Of a stretch of DNA of 33,637 nucleotides, positions 14,872 to 23,456 are shown in pieces. How positions within the stretch are numbered: the stretch's first letter is position 1; each line of letters begins with the position of its first letter. The notes beneath the pieces were generated by a model. That model was not told the DNA's origin. It worked only from the letters and a program-made list of their open reading frames with translations, and searched no databases. The position numbers and the translations under genes were made by a program. The DNA comes from Tissierella pigra (lineage in GTDB: Bacteria; Bacillota; Clostridia; Tissierellales; Tissierellaceae), in the NCBI RefSeq assembly GCF_009695605.1, contig NZ_VUNQ01000041.1:1-33637 (forward strand), read 5' to 3'.

Positions 14872-16350
14872 TTAGTTCAACTCCTTTTTTCCAGCCTTAC
14901 GATCATATACTAGACCTAATATTTGTATAGCAATTAAAGGCGTCAGTGCTACCATGGCAATTACACCAAAGGCATCCATTAATACGTCTGCTCCTTCTAC
15001 TGCTTCTGCTACACCTTGAGCAAATGCCAATATAAAAGTAGCCGTCATTGGCCCAGAAGCTACTCCACCTGAGTCAAAGGCAATACCTACAAATAGTTTA
15101 GGTGCAAAATAAGATAAAGCTATTGCTAATAAATAACATGGTACAAGGAAATGCCACAATTTAATACTTGGAATTAATATTCTTATCATAGAAAGAGATA
15201 CCGCTACAGCTACTCCTATGGATAATGTATATAATATTACTTTTTTCTTAATATGTCCACTTGTAACATCTTCAATCTGCTCATTTAATACATATACTGC
15301 TGGCTCTGCAAATATTACTGTGAATCCAAGAACAAACCCTATTGCTATAACAAGCCAATTCTTATCAAGAGATGCAGCAGCATGGCCTATGGCAGTCCCT
15401 GCCTCCATAAATCCAGCATTTACTCCAGTTAAGAATAATACAAAACCTATAAATGTATAAAGCAACCCCTTTAGAATTTTATTAACTTGTTTTTTAGATA
15501 GTTTAAAAAATATAATTTGAAATATAAAAAACAAGATTAATAATGGAATCATTGCCATCATAACTTCCATTGATAGTACAGGTATTTCATGTAGGAAGGA
15601 AGCTAATACACCCTTCGTATCAACAGACTGATAAGGTAAACTTCCTGTTAGAGATTTTATACCAGAAAGCAGACTCATTATTAGAACTGCCATCATAGGA
15701 CCAGCAGAAGCTACTCCAACTAATCCAAAACTTGATTCTTCAGATTCTTTACCACCCTTTGTTGAAGACACACCTAATCCTAATGCCAAAATAAATGGTA
15801 CTGTCATTGATCCAGTTGTGGCTCCGCCTGAATCAAATGCTATTCCTAGAAATTCCGTAGGTGCCAAAATTACTAGAAAAAATATTATGCCGTACAATAC
15901 TGTTAAAAGTTTGTGTAATGGAATGTTAAATATAATCCTTGATAGTCCAACAGCAACTAATACACCTACTCCAATTGAAACTACTATTACGATACTTGCT
16001 TGTGATAATACTCCAGAAGTTACTTCACTTACTTGCCTTGCTAGAACTAATAAATCAGGCTCTGCAACATTTATAAAAAAACCAAGTATGAATCCAAATA
16101 TTATAATAATCCATATATTTTTGGTCTTTGTTAAGGATGACCCCATTAAGGTTCCTATAGGTTGTATTCCTAGCTCTGCTCCAAATAGGAATATAGCTAA
16201 ACCAAATATAATAAATATTGCTCCAATTATAAACTTCCACATTAAATTCGCTCCTATTGGAGCTATAGTAAAGTTTAAAATCAGCACTATAAGGGTAATT
16301 GGAAATACCGCAAGTGTAACCTCTTTCAATTTTTGAGTTAACATGTTCAA
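14872..16350 (-). CDS. DUF1538 membrane protein (putative transporter)
   Basis: A 492-residue integral membrane protein with about a dozen helices, built from two similar halves offset by about 252 residues. AEPDLLVLARQVSEVTSG (96-113) is mirrored by AEPAVYVLNEQIEDVTSG (348-365), and GIAFDSGGATTGSMT (169-183) by GIAFDSGGVASGPMT (422-436). The conserved acidic AEP and FDSGG motifs inside predicted helices look like ion or solute sites. DUF1538 has no established function known to me. Pairing with a P-II-like protein suggests a regulated transporter, as AmtB with GlnK or SbtA with SbtB. The likely start is TTG at 16350 (AAAGGA 12 bases upstream); an ATG two codons later is possible. Its promoter is at 16402-16431. 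Confidence 0.85.
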   Translation of the reverse strand: MNMLTQKLKEVTLAVFPITLIVLILNFTIAPIGANLMWKFIIGAIFIIFGLAIFLFGAELGIQPIGTLMGSSLTKTKNIWIIIIFGFILGFFINVAEPDLLVLARQVSEVTSGVLSQASIVIVVSIGVGVLVAVGLSRIIFNIPLHKLLTVLYGIIFFLVILAPTEFLGIAFDSGGATTGSMTVPFILALGLGVSSTKGGKESEESSFGLVGVASAGPMMAVLIMSLLSGIKSLTGSLPYQSVDTKGVLASFLHEIPVLSMEVMMAMIPLLILFFIFQIIFFKLSKKQVNKILKGLLYTFIGFVLFLTGVNAGFMEAGTAIGHAAASLDKNWLVIAIGFVLGFTVIFAEPAVYVLNEQIEDVTSGHIKKKVILYTLSIGVAVAVSLSMIRILIPSIKLWHFLVPCYLLAIALSYFAPKLFVGIAFDSGGVASGPMTATFILAFAQGVAEAVEGADVLMDAFGVIAMVALTPLIAIQILGLVYDRKAGKKELN

Positions 16351-16401
16351 ATAGTATCAGCATCCTTTCTGTATATAATATATATTTTTTAGTTCATAGA
16401 T

Positions 16402-16431
16402 ATTATATAATATAGATTATTTCCATGTAAA
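16402..16431 (-). promoter_or_regulatory. promoter of the DUF1538/P-II operon
   Basis: Minus strand TTTACA (16426-16431), an 18-base spacer, and consensus TATAAT (16402-16407), about 50 bases before the DUF1538 start. Confidence 0.65.
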
Positions 16432-16504
16432 CCTTTTTTTTCGATTCCCTAAAAATTCTTTTATAAAATTATACTAAAAATATCATTTTTAATTTAAAAA
16501 ATAA

Positions 16505-16525
16505 GGATATTAATTACTAATATCC
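16505..16525 (-). terminator. terminator of the amidase gene
   Basis: GGATATTA (16505-16512) pairs with TAATATCC (16518-16525) over a 5-base loop, followed on the minus strand by a T-rich tract. It lies 58 bases past the amidase stop. Confidence 0.7.
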
Positions 16526-16583
16526 CCATTGCTGTGTTATATATAATTTTATCTTTAATTTTTCTATTTATGAATTATATTTT

Positions 16584-17252
16584 TTAGTTTTCTAAATTTA
16601 GACTAAAATAATATTCTAATCCATTCACTATAGAATCTACTACCTTGTCTTGATAAGAATCAGTTAACAAGAGCTTTTCTTCATTTTCATTAGATAAAAA
16701 TCCATATTCAACTATTATAGCTGGCATTTTAGTTTGATTTAAAACTATTAAATCCTCTCTACCTATAATACCTTTATCAGCAGCTCCAGTACCTTTTACT
16801 AATTCGTCTAGCATAATTTGAGCCAACAAATCATTAATATTATTCTTTCTGTTTGGGTAATATAATACTTGAATTCCATTTATACTATTATTATTTTCCA
16901 TAGCATTACCATGAATACTAATGAATACCCTAGCCTTATTTTCATTTGCTATCTCTGCTCTATGGTTGTTATCTACAAATTCATCTGTTTTCCTAGTTAA
17001 AATAACCTTATAATCCATGGATATAAGTTTTTTATATAATTTTTTAGATATTTCTAAATTTATATCTTTTTCATAATAACCGCTAACACTAATAGTGCCA
17101 GAATCTTTCCCTCCATGTCCAGGATCTATGATTATTACTTTGTTTGATGAAATAAAGCCTCTTTTTAGTAAAGAAAATCTTTGAAATACATTGAAAAAAA
17201 TAAGTATTAGTACTATTATCAAAACAACTGCCCTAAGTCTTCTAAATATCAT
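16584..17252 (-). CDS. N-acetylmuramoyl-L-alanine amidase, CwlD-like
   Basis: Zinc amidase (Amidase_3) that cleaves the bond between muramic acid and the peptide stem. In spore formers CwlD does this to make muramic delta-lactam in the spore cortex. The protein has 222 residues from the ATG at 17252. The frame continues upstream to a TTG at 17267, but GGGGGAT lies at a sensible distance from the ATG. An N-terminal membrane anchor (AVVLIIVLILIFFNVF) precedes the catalytic domain with the full zinc set: DPGHGG, the Glu of YYEKD, SIHGNA and the Glu of VEYGFLSN. Length and layout fit CwlD (about 237 in Bacillus) better than multi-domain autolysins. It is divergent from the selenoprotein gene. Confidence 0.88.
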   Translation of the reverse strand: MIFRRLRAVVLIIVLILIFFNVFQRFSLLKRGFISSNKVIIIDPGHGGKDSGTISVSGYYEKDINLEISKKLYKKLISMDYKVILTRKTDEFVDNNHRAEIANENKARVFISIHGNAMENNNSINGIQVLYYPNRKNNINDLLAQIMLDELVKGTGAADKGIIGREDLIVLNQTKMPAIIVEYGFLSNENEEKLLLTDSYQDKVVDSIVNGLEYYFSLNLEN

Positions 17253-17485
17253 CTGTCTATCCCCCAATAATGCCTTTAATTTATACTTAATTGTATCATA
17301 TTTTCAAATATCTTTATACTTTCAAATAAACTTCACTAATTGCATTTTTAAGTAGATTATCAAATAAACTAGTAAGTCCGGTATTCTTAACAAATTTATG
17401 CTAGTTTTTTCTAAGATTATATTTCTTTTATTAAGGTATATATAAAATAAAGTTAACCAAAAATAAAGTATAAGGAAAAATTCAT

Positions 17486-18220
17486 ATGATAAAAAACAAT
17501 ATAGGTTTAAAACAAAAAATAATTGGTAAAGTCGCAGAGTTTATGGTGAACAGTATAACTTCTTCACCTCCCATAGCAGAGGCAAACAAAACTTTAAAGG
17601 ATTCAAAAGTAGCTTTTATAACTACTGCAGGTGTTCATCTTAAAAAAGACAGGCCATTTGATACTAATGGAGATCATACTTTTAGATTCATTCCTGGAGA
17701 TGTTGATTTTGATGATTTGACAATTACCCATGATCACTATGATAAAGAAGAGGCTTTAAAAGATATTAATTGTGTATTTCCTTTAGAAATTCTTAGAAAT
17801 CTACAGAACGAAGGATATATTAGTAATGTAGCTCCTCATAATTTTGGGCTTATGGGCTATATCCCTAAAGTTGATCTGTTAATCAATGAATCTGCTCCTG
17901 AAATAGCTGATATATTAGTAGAAGATAATGTGGATATAGCATTATTATCTCCTGGGTGATATATATGTCATCAATCTGTAGGATTGATTCAGCGAGAGAT
18001 AGAATCCCGTGGTATAAGAACAGCATCAATTGTACATTTACCTAAAGTTGCAGAAAAGGTTAAACCTCCAAGAATGATGCATATACCATTTCCACTTGGC
18101 AGGACTTTTGGCAGGGCCTTTGATACCCAATTACAAACAAGAATTATAAAAGATTTACTTGATTTCGCCATATATGGTGAACCCGAAGAATTAGTTAGAT
18201 TAGATTATAAATTGAAATAA
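17486..18220 (+). CDS. selenoprotein, glycine/D-proline reductase component B family
   Basis: One gene of 244 residues read through an in-frame UGA (17957-17959, residue 158) as selenocysteine. The N-terminal part has the family landmarks AFITTAGVHLK, GDHTFRFIPGD, the HDHYD motif and GLMGYIPKVD. The C-terminal part begins YICHQSVGLIQREIE, giving a Sec-x-x-Cys redox pair. Size and layout match PrdB (about 26 kDa), the selenoprotein subunit of D-proline reductase, and the related part of GrdB. Homology runs unbroken across the UGA and codon use does not change. A hairpin sits 10 bases after the UGA. No prdA, prdC, grd or sel genes are in the window, so this is a stand-alone member and its substrate is unknown. 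The ribosome site is AAGGA 9 bases before the ATG. Confidence 0.9.
17957..17988 (+). promoter_or_regulatory. UGA(Sec) codon and SECIS-like hairpin
   Basis: The UGA at 17957-17959 is followed after 10 bases by a perfect 7-bp stem, ATCAATC (17970-17976) with GATTGAT (17982-17988), and the loop TGTAG. Distance and shape are close to the bacterial SECIS of E. coli fdhF, where the upper stem starts about 11 bases after UGA. The loop differs from the E. coli GGUCU, as is usual in other phyla. Confidence 0.7.
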
Positions 18221-18236
18221 AAATATTATTTAATGT

Positions 18237-18274
18237 AAAACACAGGAAAATTATAATTAATATCCTGTGTTTTT
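18237..18274 (+). terminator. terminator of the selenoprotein gene
   Basis: AAAACACAGGA (18237-18247) pairs with TCCTGTGTTTT (18263-18273) and runs into a T tract, 17 bases after the stop codon. The rest of 18275-18386 is AT-rich with nothing recognised. Confidence 0.85.
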
Positions 18275-18386
18275 ATCTTTTATTAGTGCAATAAAATTCT
18301 ATATATTTATTATCTTTAATCCCTATGACTTATTTCTCTACTTTATTAAGATTCTTAATTATCTTCTACTAAACTATCTTTATATC

Positions 18387-19418
18387 CTATGTTTCAAAAG
18401 GTAGAAATACAGAAAATACAGAACCTCTTCCCAATATAGATTTTACTTTAATATATCCTCCCTGCTGAGAAACAATCTTTCTAGATAAAAATAACCCTAT
18501 TCCTACACCATCTATATTCTTAGAATTCTCACCTCTATAGAATCTTGTAAAAATTTTGTTAATGTCAGACTCTATTATTCCATCACCTTTGTCCTGTATA
18601 TCTATTCTGCAAAATAATTCATATTTTATGATTGACATATGTATTTCAGTATTATCTGGGCTATATTTTATTCCATTATCTAAAATATTAAATATGGCTT
18701 CTTGTGTCCACTTAGTATCATGATTACAGATTATATCCTTTTCACTGCTAAATGTAATATTAATTCCTTTCTGTTCTGCCTTTGGTGATACCATAAGTAT
18801 TGCCTGCAATACAGTCTGTGTTATGGATTGATTTTTTATATTTAATTTTATGATTCCCGTTTCTAGTTTTGACATCTTAATCAAGGACTCCATAAGCCAA
18901 TTTAATTTTTCAATTTGACTTTGCATATTTTTAGTAAATTCTATTCTCCTATCATCTGAAAGACTAGTATCTAGTAATAGTGAATTATATATATTAAGGT
19001 TAGCAAGTGGTGTTTTAAGCTGGTGAGATATATCTGAAATCAATGATGCTAAGTCATCTTTTTCTTTTCTCTGCCTAATATTATGAGACTTTAAAATATC
19101 TGACAATTTTATTACTTGACTTTGTAATTTTGAAAGCATAGTATCCTCAATTGTAGAAAAAATATCCTTTGGATTGTCATCTATTATTGATTCAATAGTC
19201 TGACTCAAAGCCTCAAGTGTAGTATTCACATTTTTAGACACTAAGAAAACAAATATAGTGCAAATAACTATTATAGAAACAGAGAAAATTGATACTAACC
19301 CAACTATTTTTATATCAAAATTGGAAAGAAGATTTGAAGTAATTCCTAGGAAAAAAGCAGAAAGAATTATTATTGATATAATGGTAACAATAACTAGCTT
19401 CTTTATGGAATCTCTCAC
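18387..19418 (-). CDS. sensor histidine kinase with short extracellular loop
   Basis: A 343-residue kinase paired with the adjacent response regulator. Two membrane helices (about 8-27 and 38-60) are separated by only about ten residues, the layout of intramembrane-sensing kinases that take their cue from a partner ABC transporter. A linker of about 60 residues leads to HisKA with the phosphoacceptor His132 (DISHQLKTPLANL). The ATPase part holds the N box (NILDNGIKYSP), G1 (DKGDGI) and G2 (GVGIGLFLS). The start is GTG and overlaps the regulator stop by 4 bases (GTGA). It is the last gene of the ATPase-permease-regulator-kinase operon. The signal is probably envelope damage or an antimicrobial peptide, by analogy with Bce-type modules. 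Confidence 0.92.
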   Translation of the reverse strand: MRDSIKKLVIVTIISIIILSAFFLGITSNLLSNFDIKIVGLVSIFSVSIIVICTIFVFLVSKNVNTTLEALSQTIESIIDDNPKDIFSTIEDTMLSKLQSQVIKLSDILKSHNIRQRKEKDDLASLISDISHQLKTPLANLNIYNSLLLDTSLSDDRRIEFTKNMQSQIEKLNWLMESLIKMSKLETGIIKLNIKNQSITQTVLQAILMVSPKAEQKGINITFSSEKDIICNHDTKWTQEAIFNILDNGIKYSPDNTEIHMSIIKYELFCRIDIQDKGDGIIESDINKIFTRFYRGENSKNIDGVGIGLFLSRKIVSQQGGYIKVKSILGRGSVFSVFLPFET

Positions 19419-20092
19419 CTATTATCACCCCATATATATCCTATACCAAATACGGTTTTAATAAAGATGGGTTTTGATGGGTCATCTTCAATTTTAGCTC
19501 TAAGTCTTCGAATATTTACACTAATGGTATTTTCATCTACAAAATCACCATCTATATCCCAAATTTTATCAAGTATTTGTGTTCTTGTCAGTACCTTCCC
19601 CTTATTTTGAATAAATAGTTCCAATAACTTTACTTCTGTTGCAGTAATAGGGACTTCTACATCGTCTTTAATAAGCTTCAGCTTATCAAAATCAAATATA
19701 AGATTTTTATAATAATATACACTATCCCTTTGTATAATTCTGCGTTTCAGCACAGCCTTTATTCTTTCCTTCAATATAGGTAAAGAAAATGGCTTTGTTA
19801 TATAATCATCTCCCCCTGCTTTAAAGCCCTTTACTATATCCTCTTCTGTATCTTTGGCCGTTAGAAAAATAATAGGTACGCTTATATCTTCTCTAATATA
19901 TTCGCAAAGTGTCACACCATTCTTATCAGGAAGATTTATATCTAATATGATTAAATCAGGATTATAATTCAATAATTCCATAGCCTGTTTTCCATTATAT
20001 GCTGATAATACTATATATCCTTCACTCTGCAAAGAAAAGGTTATTCCTTCATTTAGTAGCTTATCGTCCTCTATTATTAATATGGTACTCAT
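19415..20092 (-). CDS. OmpR-family response regulator
   Basis: A 225-residue two-domain regulator. The receiver domain has the acidic pair (IIEDD, residues 7-9 region), the phosphorylated Asp51 in LIILDINLPDKNG, Thr in FLTAKD and Lys in YITKPF. The C-terminal winged helix (about 130-222) includes VPITATEVKLLELF and NTISVNIRRLRAKIEDD and ends in GIGYIWGDNR. It overlaps the kinase gene by 4 bases. It follows the permease gene after a 78-base gap that contains a hairpin (20135-20158). The direct repeats upstream of the operon (23425-23456) are its most likely binding sites. Confidence 0.95.
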   Translation of the reverse strand: MSTILIIEDDKLLNEGITFSLQSEGYIVLSAYNGKQAMELLNYNPDLIILDINLPDKNGVTLCEYIREDISVPIIFLTAKDTEEDIVKGFKAGGDDYITKPFSLPILKERIKAVLKRRIIQRDSVYYYKNLIFDFDKLKLIKDDVEVPITATEVKLLELFIQNKGKVLTRTQILDKIWDIDGDFVDENTISVNIRRLRAKIEDDPSKPIFIKTVFGIGYIWGDNR

Positions 20093-20134
20093 ATAATCAA
20101 ATCCTTTACCTTTTATATCACATATTATAACATG

Positions 20135-20158
20135 AAACGGACTATTTCTAGCCCGTTT
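20135..20158 (-). promoter_or_regulatory. intercistronic hairpin with GAAA tetraloop
   Basis: As minus-strand RNA, a 10-bp stem (20149-20158 with 20135-20144, one G-U pair) is capped by a GAAA tetraloop, between the permease and regulator genes. No T run follows, so an mRNA-stability or processing element is more likely than a terminator. A TATAAT lies at 20124-20129 but has no fitting -35. Confidence 0.5.
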
Positions 20159-20170
20159 ATGTATTTAAAA

Positions 20171-22684
20171 TTATTCTATTTCCCTCAGTCTTTCAACTAC
20201 ACTGATATTTTTAATATTAGTAAAGCACAAAGCAGGTATTATTCCAGAAATAACAATTAAAATAGGCATACATATAAATATTGGCAATATTGTAAAGTGA
20301 TAACTAAAGAATGACATTCCCCCTGCATATGAGTTAACTCCAAAATAAATAATTGGTATACCTATTACTAAAACAACAGCAAAAGTAATTAAAGCGTAGT
20401 ATAGTCCCTCAAAGATAAGCATTTTTCTAAGCTGTTTATTTGTCATACCTATACTTTGCATTGTTGCAAATTCCTGCCTACGAGATATAATACTTGTAAT
20501 CATAACATTTATAAAGTTCAGTATACCAATTAAGCCAATAATAAGACTTAAAGTATATCCTACAGCATTGTAAGTGTTTACCATATCATTATACTCCTGT
20601 TCATAAACTGCCTTTGAACGATAGTCAAGAGTTGGAATTTCTTTTATTTTATTTTGAATATACTGATCCATATTGGGAATATATTCATCTTCTACGTTAA
20701 ATAATGCAGTCATTATTGAAATATTGTCTGTATATCTTGTATATTCTTCCGAAGGAATATATATATTAACTGCACCTACAATAACCTTCCCACTATACAT
20801 ATATAATGGTAATCTATCTACAATTGCCATAATGGTGTATTCTTTATTCTGTCCTTCATCGGATAATATATTTATTTTATCACCAATATCATAGATGTTT
20901 ATATCCCATAAGCCCTTATATATCACTGCATAATTTCCAGTTTTAAATAGCTCGTCATCAAATTCTCCGTGGATTATATATTCATTAAGTAACGGATAAA
21001 GTATATTATCTATACCATACATATCAATCCATATCTCTTTGTTTCTAATAATACCTTCCAAAATAGATTTGTCTTCTGTTTCTACTTCGTCTTTAGCTAA
21101 TAGTTCCATTTCACCAGTAGTTGGTATGATTACTTGTTTGTTATATAATTTACCAACACCTTCAACACCTGCAAGCTGTTCTATTTCATTACATAATTCT
21201 TCTGTAACAGCATTAGAATTTTCCTCCTCAAAACGCCATCTATAAAAAGTAGCATCACCTATTGTAAAATCTGTACCAGCTTGCCCACTTAGGTATTTAT
21301 CCATATCAAAACCAGAGACAATTGTATAAACACTATTCAGTAAAATCATACTAAGGGAAAGAGAAACTATAACTACAAAAGCCTTTTTCTTATTTCTGAA
21401 TACATTAGAAAATGCCATTTTATATAGCCTTACACCCTTCCCAGATTTTTTGGTCTTTTTATTCCCATAATTGGATAGACCAGTATATCTAACTGCTTCC
21501 ATAGGAGATGTTTTAGCTGCATATCTAGCAGGTTTATGGCAACTTACTAATACAGTGATAATTGAAAACAATGCAGATCCAACAAATATAATAGGATTTA
21601 TTGAAATAGCAGAATGTGAAAATGTTAATATTTGCAGAACATATGGTAAAAGAATGATTCCTACTAAGTATCCCATAGCTAATCCAAAAGGAACACCTAT
21701 AAAAGAAAGTATCATTGCCTGTTTTATAATTAATCTTTTTAGTTGGCTTGATGTTGTACCTATTGTTTTAAGAAGTCCATAAAATCGTATATCCTTCACA
21801 ACTGATATATAAAACAAATTGTATATAATAAGGTAGCCACTTAACATTATTAAAAGTAGTAAACCTACTAATGGTATTATATTACTCAATTCAATAGATG
21901 AACCACTGCCCATATATGCCCAGTTTATTCCATATGAAATACTGCCTTCTTCAAAGCCACTATCATATAATATTTTAAGTAGCTTTTCTTCAATATTAAA
22001 TTTATTATTGAGCATTACATCAAGAAGTATTGTCCCTGTATAAGAACCGTCTTCTTTAGAACGTTTCTGGTCTATTTCTGAAAGATTTTTCTCTATAAAC
22101 TCCTTTGATACACAAGCTGAGCTTGCCATGGATACAATATCACCTTCATAATATCCAGTTAAAACGAATTTCTTGCTATAATCTTTTCCATTAATACTAT
22201 AATCCAAAGTAATATCCTGCCCCAATTCATAGCCTAAACCTAGCATATCTAAAGTTATAGTATCTAGTACAATTTCATTTTCTCTCTTTGGCATATTTCC
22301 TTTATGAAGGGGGGATATAAATCTATATTTAGCTCCATTTTCATCTATATAGCTGATTTCAATTTGTCTTTTTGCAAGTTCTGGGTTTTCTGCAAGGGCT
22401 ACTGGAACAGTTATTCCATATTCTTTTATAGTCTTATGTTTCTTTATAATTTCGTACTCTTCTGTTGTAAGATATTTAAATCCTCCATGGTCCGAACTAC
22501 CTACTTGTCTCATAATACTATATTCAATGGATTTAACCATGCTAATTCCTATGGTAAACACCGTTGTAAATAATACAGTTGTAAGTATAATCGCTAGGAC
22601 AGCAAAAACATTTCTCATTCTATTAGTTTTAATACTGCGTTTTGCTAATTTTTTTACAATAGCTTTGTTATTATTTTCATACAT
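20171..22684 (-). CDS. FtsX-domain ABC permease
   Basis: An 837-residue permease partnered with the ATPase just upstream (stop and start share one base, TAATG). One helix near residues 25-50 is followed by an extracellular domain (about 55-260). The first FtsX domain (about 265-395) holds FYGLLKTIGTTSSQLKRLI. A helix near 430-455 starts a second extracellular domain, and the final FtsX domain (about 700-835) contains SRRQEFATMQSIGMTNKQLRKM. The twofold repeat is typical of Gram-positive peptide-sensing or peptide-detoxifying ABC systems. Its position with a short-loop kinase and an OmpR regulator supports such a role. The substrate is not known. Confidence 0.9.
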   Translation of the reverse strand: MYENNNKAIVKKLAKRSIKTNRMRNVFAVLAIILTTVLFTTVFTIGISMVKSIEYSIMRQVGSSDHGGFKYLTTEEYEIIKKHKTIKEYGITVPVALAENPELAKRQIEISYIDENGAKYRFISPLHKGNMPKRENEIVLDTITLDMLGLGYELGQDITLDYSINGKDYSKKFVLTGYYEGDIVSMASSACVSKEFIEKNLSEIDQKRSKEDGSYTGTILLDVMLNNKFNIEEKLLKILYDSGFEEGSISYGINWAYMGSGSSIELSNIIPLVGLLLLIMLSGYLIIYNLFYISVVKDIRFYGLLKTIGTTSSQLKRLIIKQAMILSFIGVPFGLAMGYLVGIILLPYVLQILTFSHSAISINPIIFVGSALFSIITVLVSCHKPARYAAKTSPMEAVRYTGLSNYGNKKTKKSGKGVRLYKMAFSNVFRNKKKAFVVIVSLSLSMILLNSVYTIVSGFDMDKYLSGQAGTDFTIGDATFYRWRFEEENSNAVTEELCNEIEQLAGVEGVGKLYNKQVIIPTTGEMELLAKDEVETEDKSILEGIIRNKEIWIDMYGIDNILYPLLNEYIIHGEFDDELFKTGNYAVIYKGLWDINIYDIGDKINILSDEGQNKEYTIMAIVDRLPLYMYSGKVIVGAVNIYIPSEEYTRYTDNISIMTALFNVEDEYIPNMDQYIQNKIKEIPTLDYRSKAVYEQEYNDMVNTYNAVGYTLSLIIGLIGILNFINVMITSIISRRQEFATMQSIGMTNKQLRKMLIFEGLYYALITFAVVLVIGIPIIYFGVNSYAGGMSFFSYHFTILPIFICMPILIVISGIIPALCFTNIKNISVVERLREIE

Positions 22685-23358
22685 TATCTATCACCTCTTA
22701 CAATCTGTCCATCTTCAATACGAATAGTTCTATCTGCAAGTTGGGCAATCTCTTCATTATGAGTAATCATAACTATTGTCTGGTTAAACTTTTCACTGGT
22801 TATCTTTAAAAGACCTAATACCTCCTGACTTGTTTTACTATCTAAGTTACCTGTAGGTTCATCAGCTAAGATTATAGCTGGTTTTGTAGCAAGGGATCTA
22901 GCTATGGCAACTCGCTGTTGTTGTCCTCCAGATAAATTATTAGGTAAATTATTGATTTTTTCAGTAAGACCAAGGGTTTTAATAATATTATCTACATGAT
23001 TTTTATCTATTTTATTACCGTCAAGTTCAATAGGAAGTACGATATTCTCATAGACATTTAGTATAGGAACTAGATTATAGTTTTGAAATACAAATCCTAT
23101 ATTTCTACGCCTAAATACTGTCAACTGATCATCAGTCATAGAAAAAATATCTTTATCATCCACATATACCTTTCCATCAGTTGCCCTATCTAGACCTCCT
23201 AACATATGTAGTAATGTACTTTTTCCACTGCCTGATGTGCCGACAATAGAAACAAATTCACCTTTTTTTATCTCAACATCAACTCCATCAAGAGCTTTTA
23301 CTATATTCACATCCTTGTCATAATACTTTTTCAGATTCTCTGCTTTTAGTATAATCAT
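22684..23358 (-). CDS. ABC transporter ATP-binding protein (MacB/BceA type)
   Basis: A 224-residue ATPase subunit for the permease that follows. Walker A is GTSGSGKS (40-47), Q-loop [10 protein letters not shown], signature [10 protein letters not shown], Walker [12 protein letters not shown] and the switch His in MITHNEE. All motifs are intact and the length is normal. An AAAGGAGG ribosome site sits 8 bases before the ATG. It is the first gene of the four-gene operon. The upstream region holds a hairpin (23385-23410), a TATAAT and phased direct repeats, so it is probably switched on by its own two-component system. Confidence 0.96.
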   Translation of the reverse strand: MIILKAENLKKYYDKDVNIVKALDGVDVEIKKGEFVSIVGTSGSGKSTLLHMLGGLDRATDGKVYVDDKDIFSMTDDQLTVFRRRNIGFVFQNYNLVPILNVYENIVLPIELDGNKIDKNHVDNIIKTLGLTEKINNLPNNLSGGQQQRVAIARSLATKPAIILADEPTGNLDSKTSQEVLGLLKITSEKFNQTIVMITHNEEIAQLADRTIRIEDGQIVRGDR

Positions 23359-23384
23359 TTTAAAATCCTCCTTTAAATAAAAAA

Positions 23385-23410
23385 TAGACTGTAATTTTCT
23401 TTACAGTCTA
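23385..23410 (-). terminator. hairpin with T run between the MutS-like gene and the ABC operon
   Basis: TAGACTGTAA (23385-23394) pairs perfectly with 23401-23410 and is followed on the minus strand by TTTTTTATTT. It would terminate transcripts from the MutS-like gene, but it also lies at the predicted start of the ABC operon transcript. Confidence 0.75.
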
Positions 23411-23411
23411 A

Positions 23412-23456
23412 ATTATATAGTTTACTTCTTACAATCTTCTTACAAACTTCTCTTAA
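23412..23456 (-). promoter_or_regulatory. ABC operon promoter with three 11-bp-phased repeats
   Basis: On the minus strand TTGTAAGAAG occurs twice (23436-23445 and 23425-23434) with one base between. A weaker third copy (23447-23456, 7 of 10) lies one turn further upstream, inside the end of the MutS-like gene. A TATAAT follows at 23412-23417. Tandem repeats one helical turn apart are how OmpR-family regulators bind. No separate -35 is apparent, as in activator-dependent promoters. Confidence 0.6.

Noticed and set aside
16055-16363. 102-residue minus-strand open frame over the DUF1538 start
   Set aside because: It overlaps the well-supported DUF1538 frame and has no recognisable features; its ATG is simply near the same AAAGG site.
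17330-17420. Possible riboswitch or small RNA in the amidase/selenoprotein gap
   Set aside because: Only short loose repeats (ACTAG/CTAGT) were found, with no conserved core or terminator.
17957-17959. TGA read as a normal stop, making two genes or a pseudogene
   Set aside because: Family homology and frame continue without a break, the UGA falls on the known Sec position with a Cys three residues later, and a hairpin follows at the right distance.
20124-20129. TATAAT before the response regulator as a separate promoter
   Set aside because: The -35 position 17 bases away reads GCTAGA, so I see no supported internal promoter.
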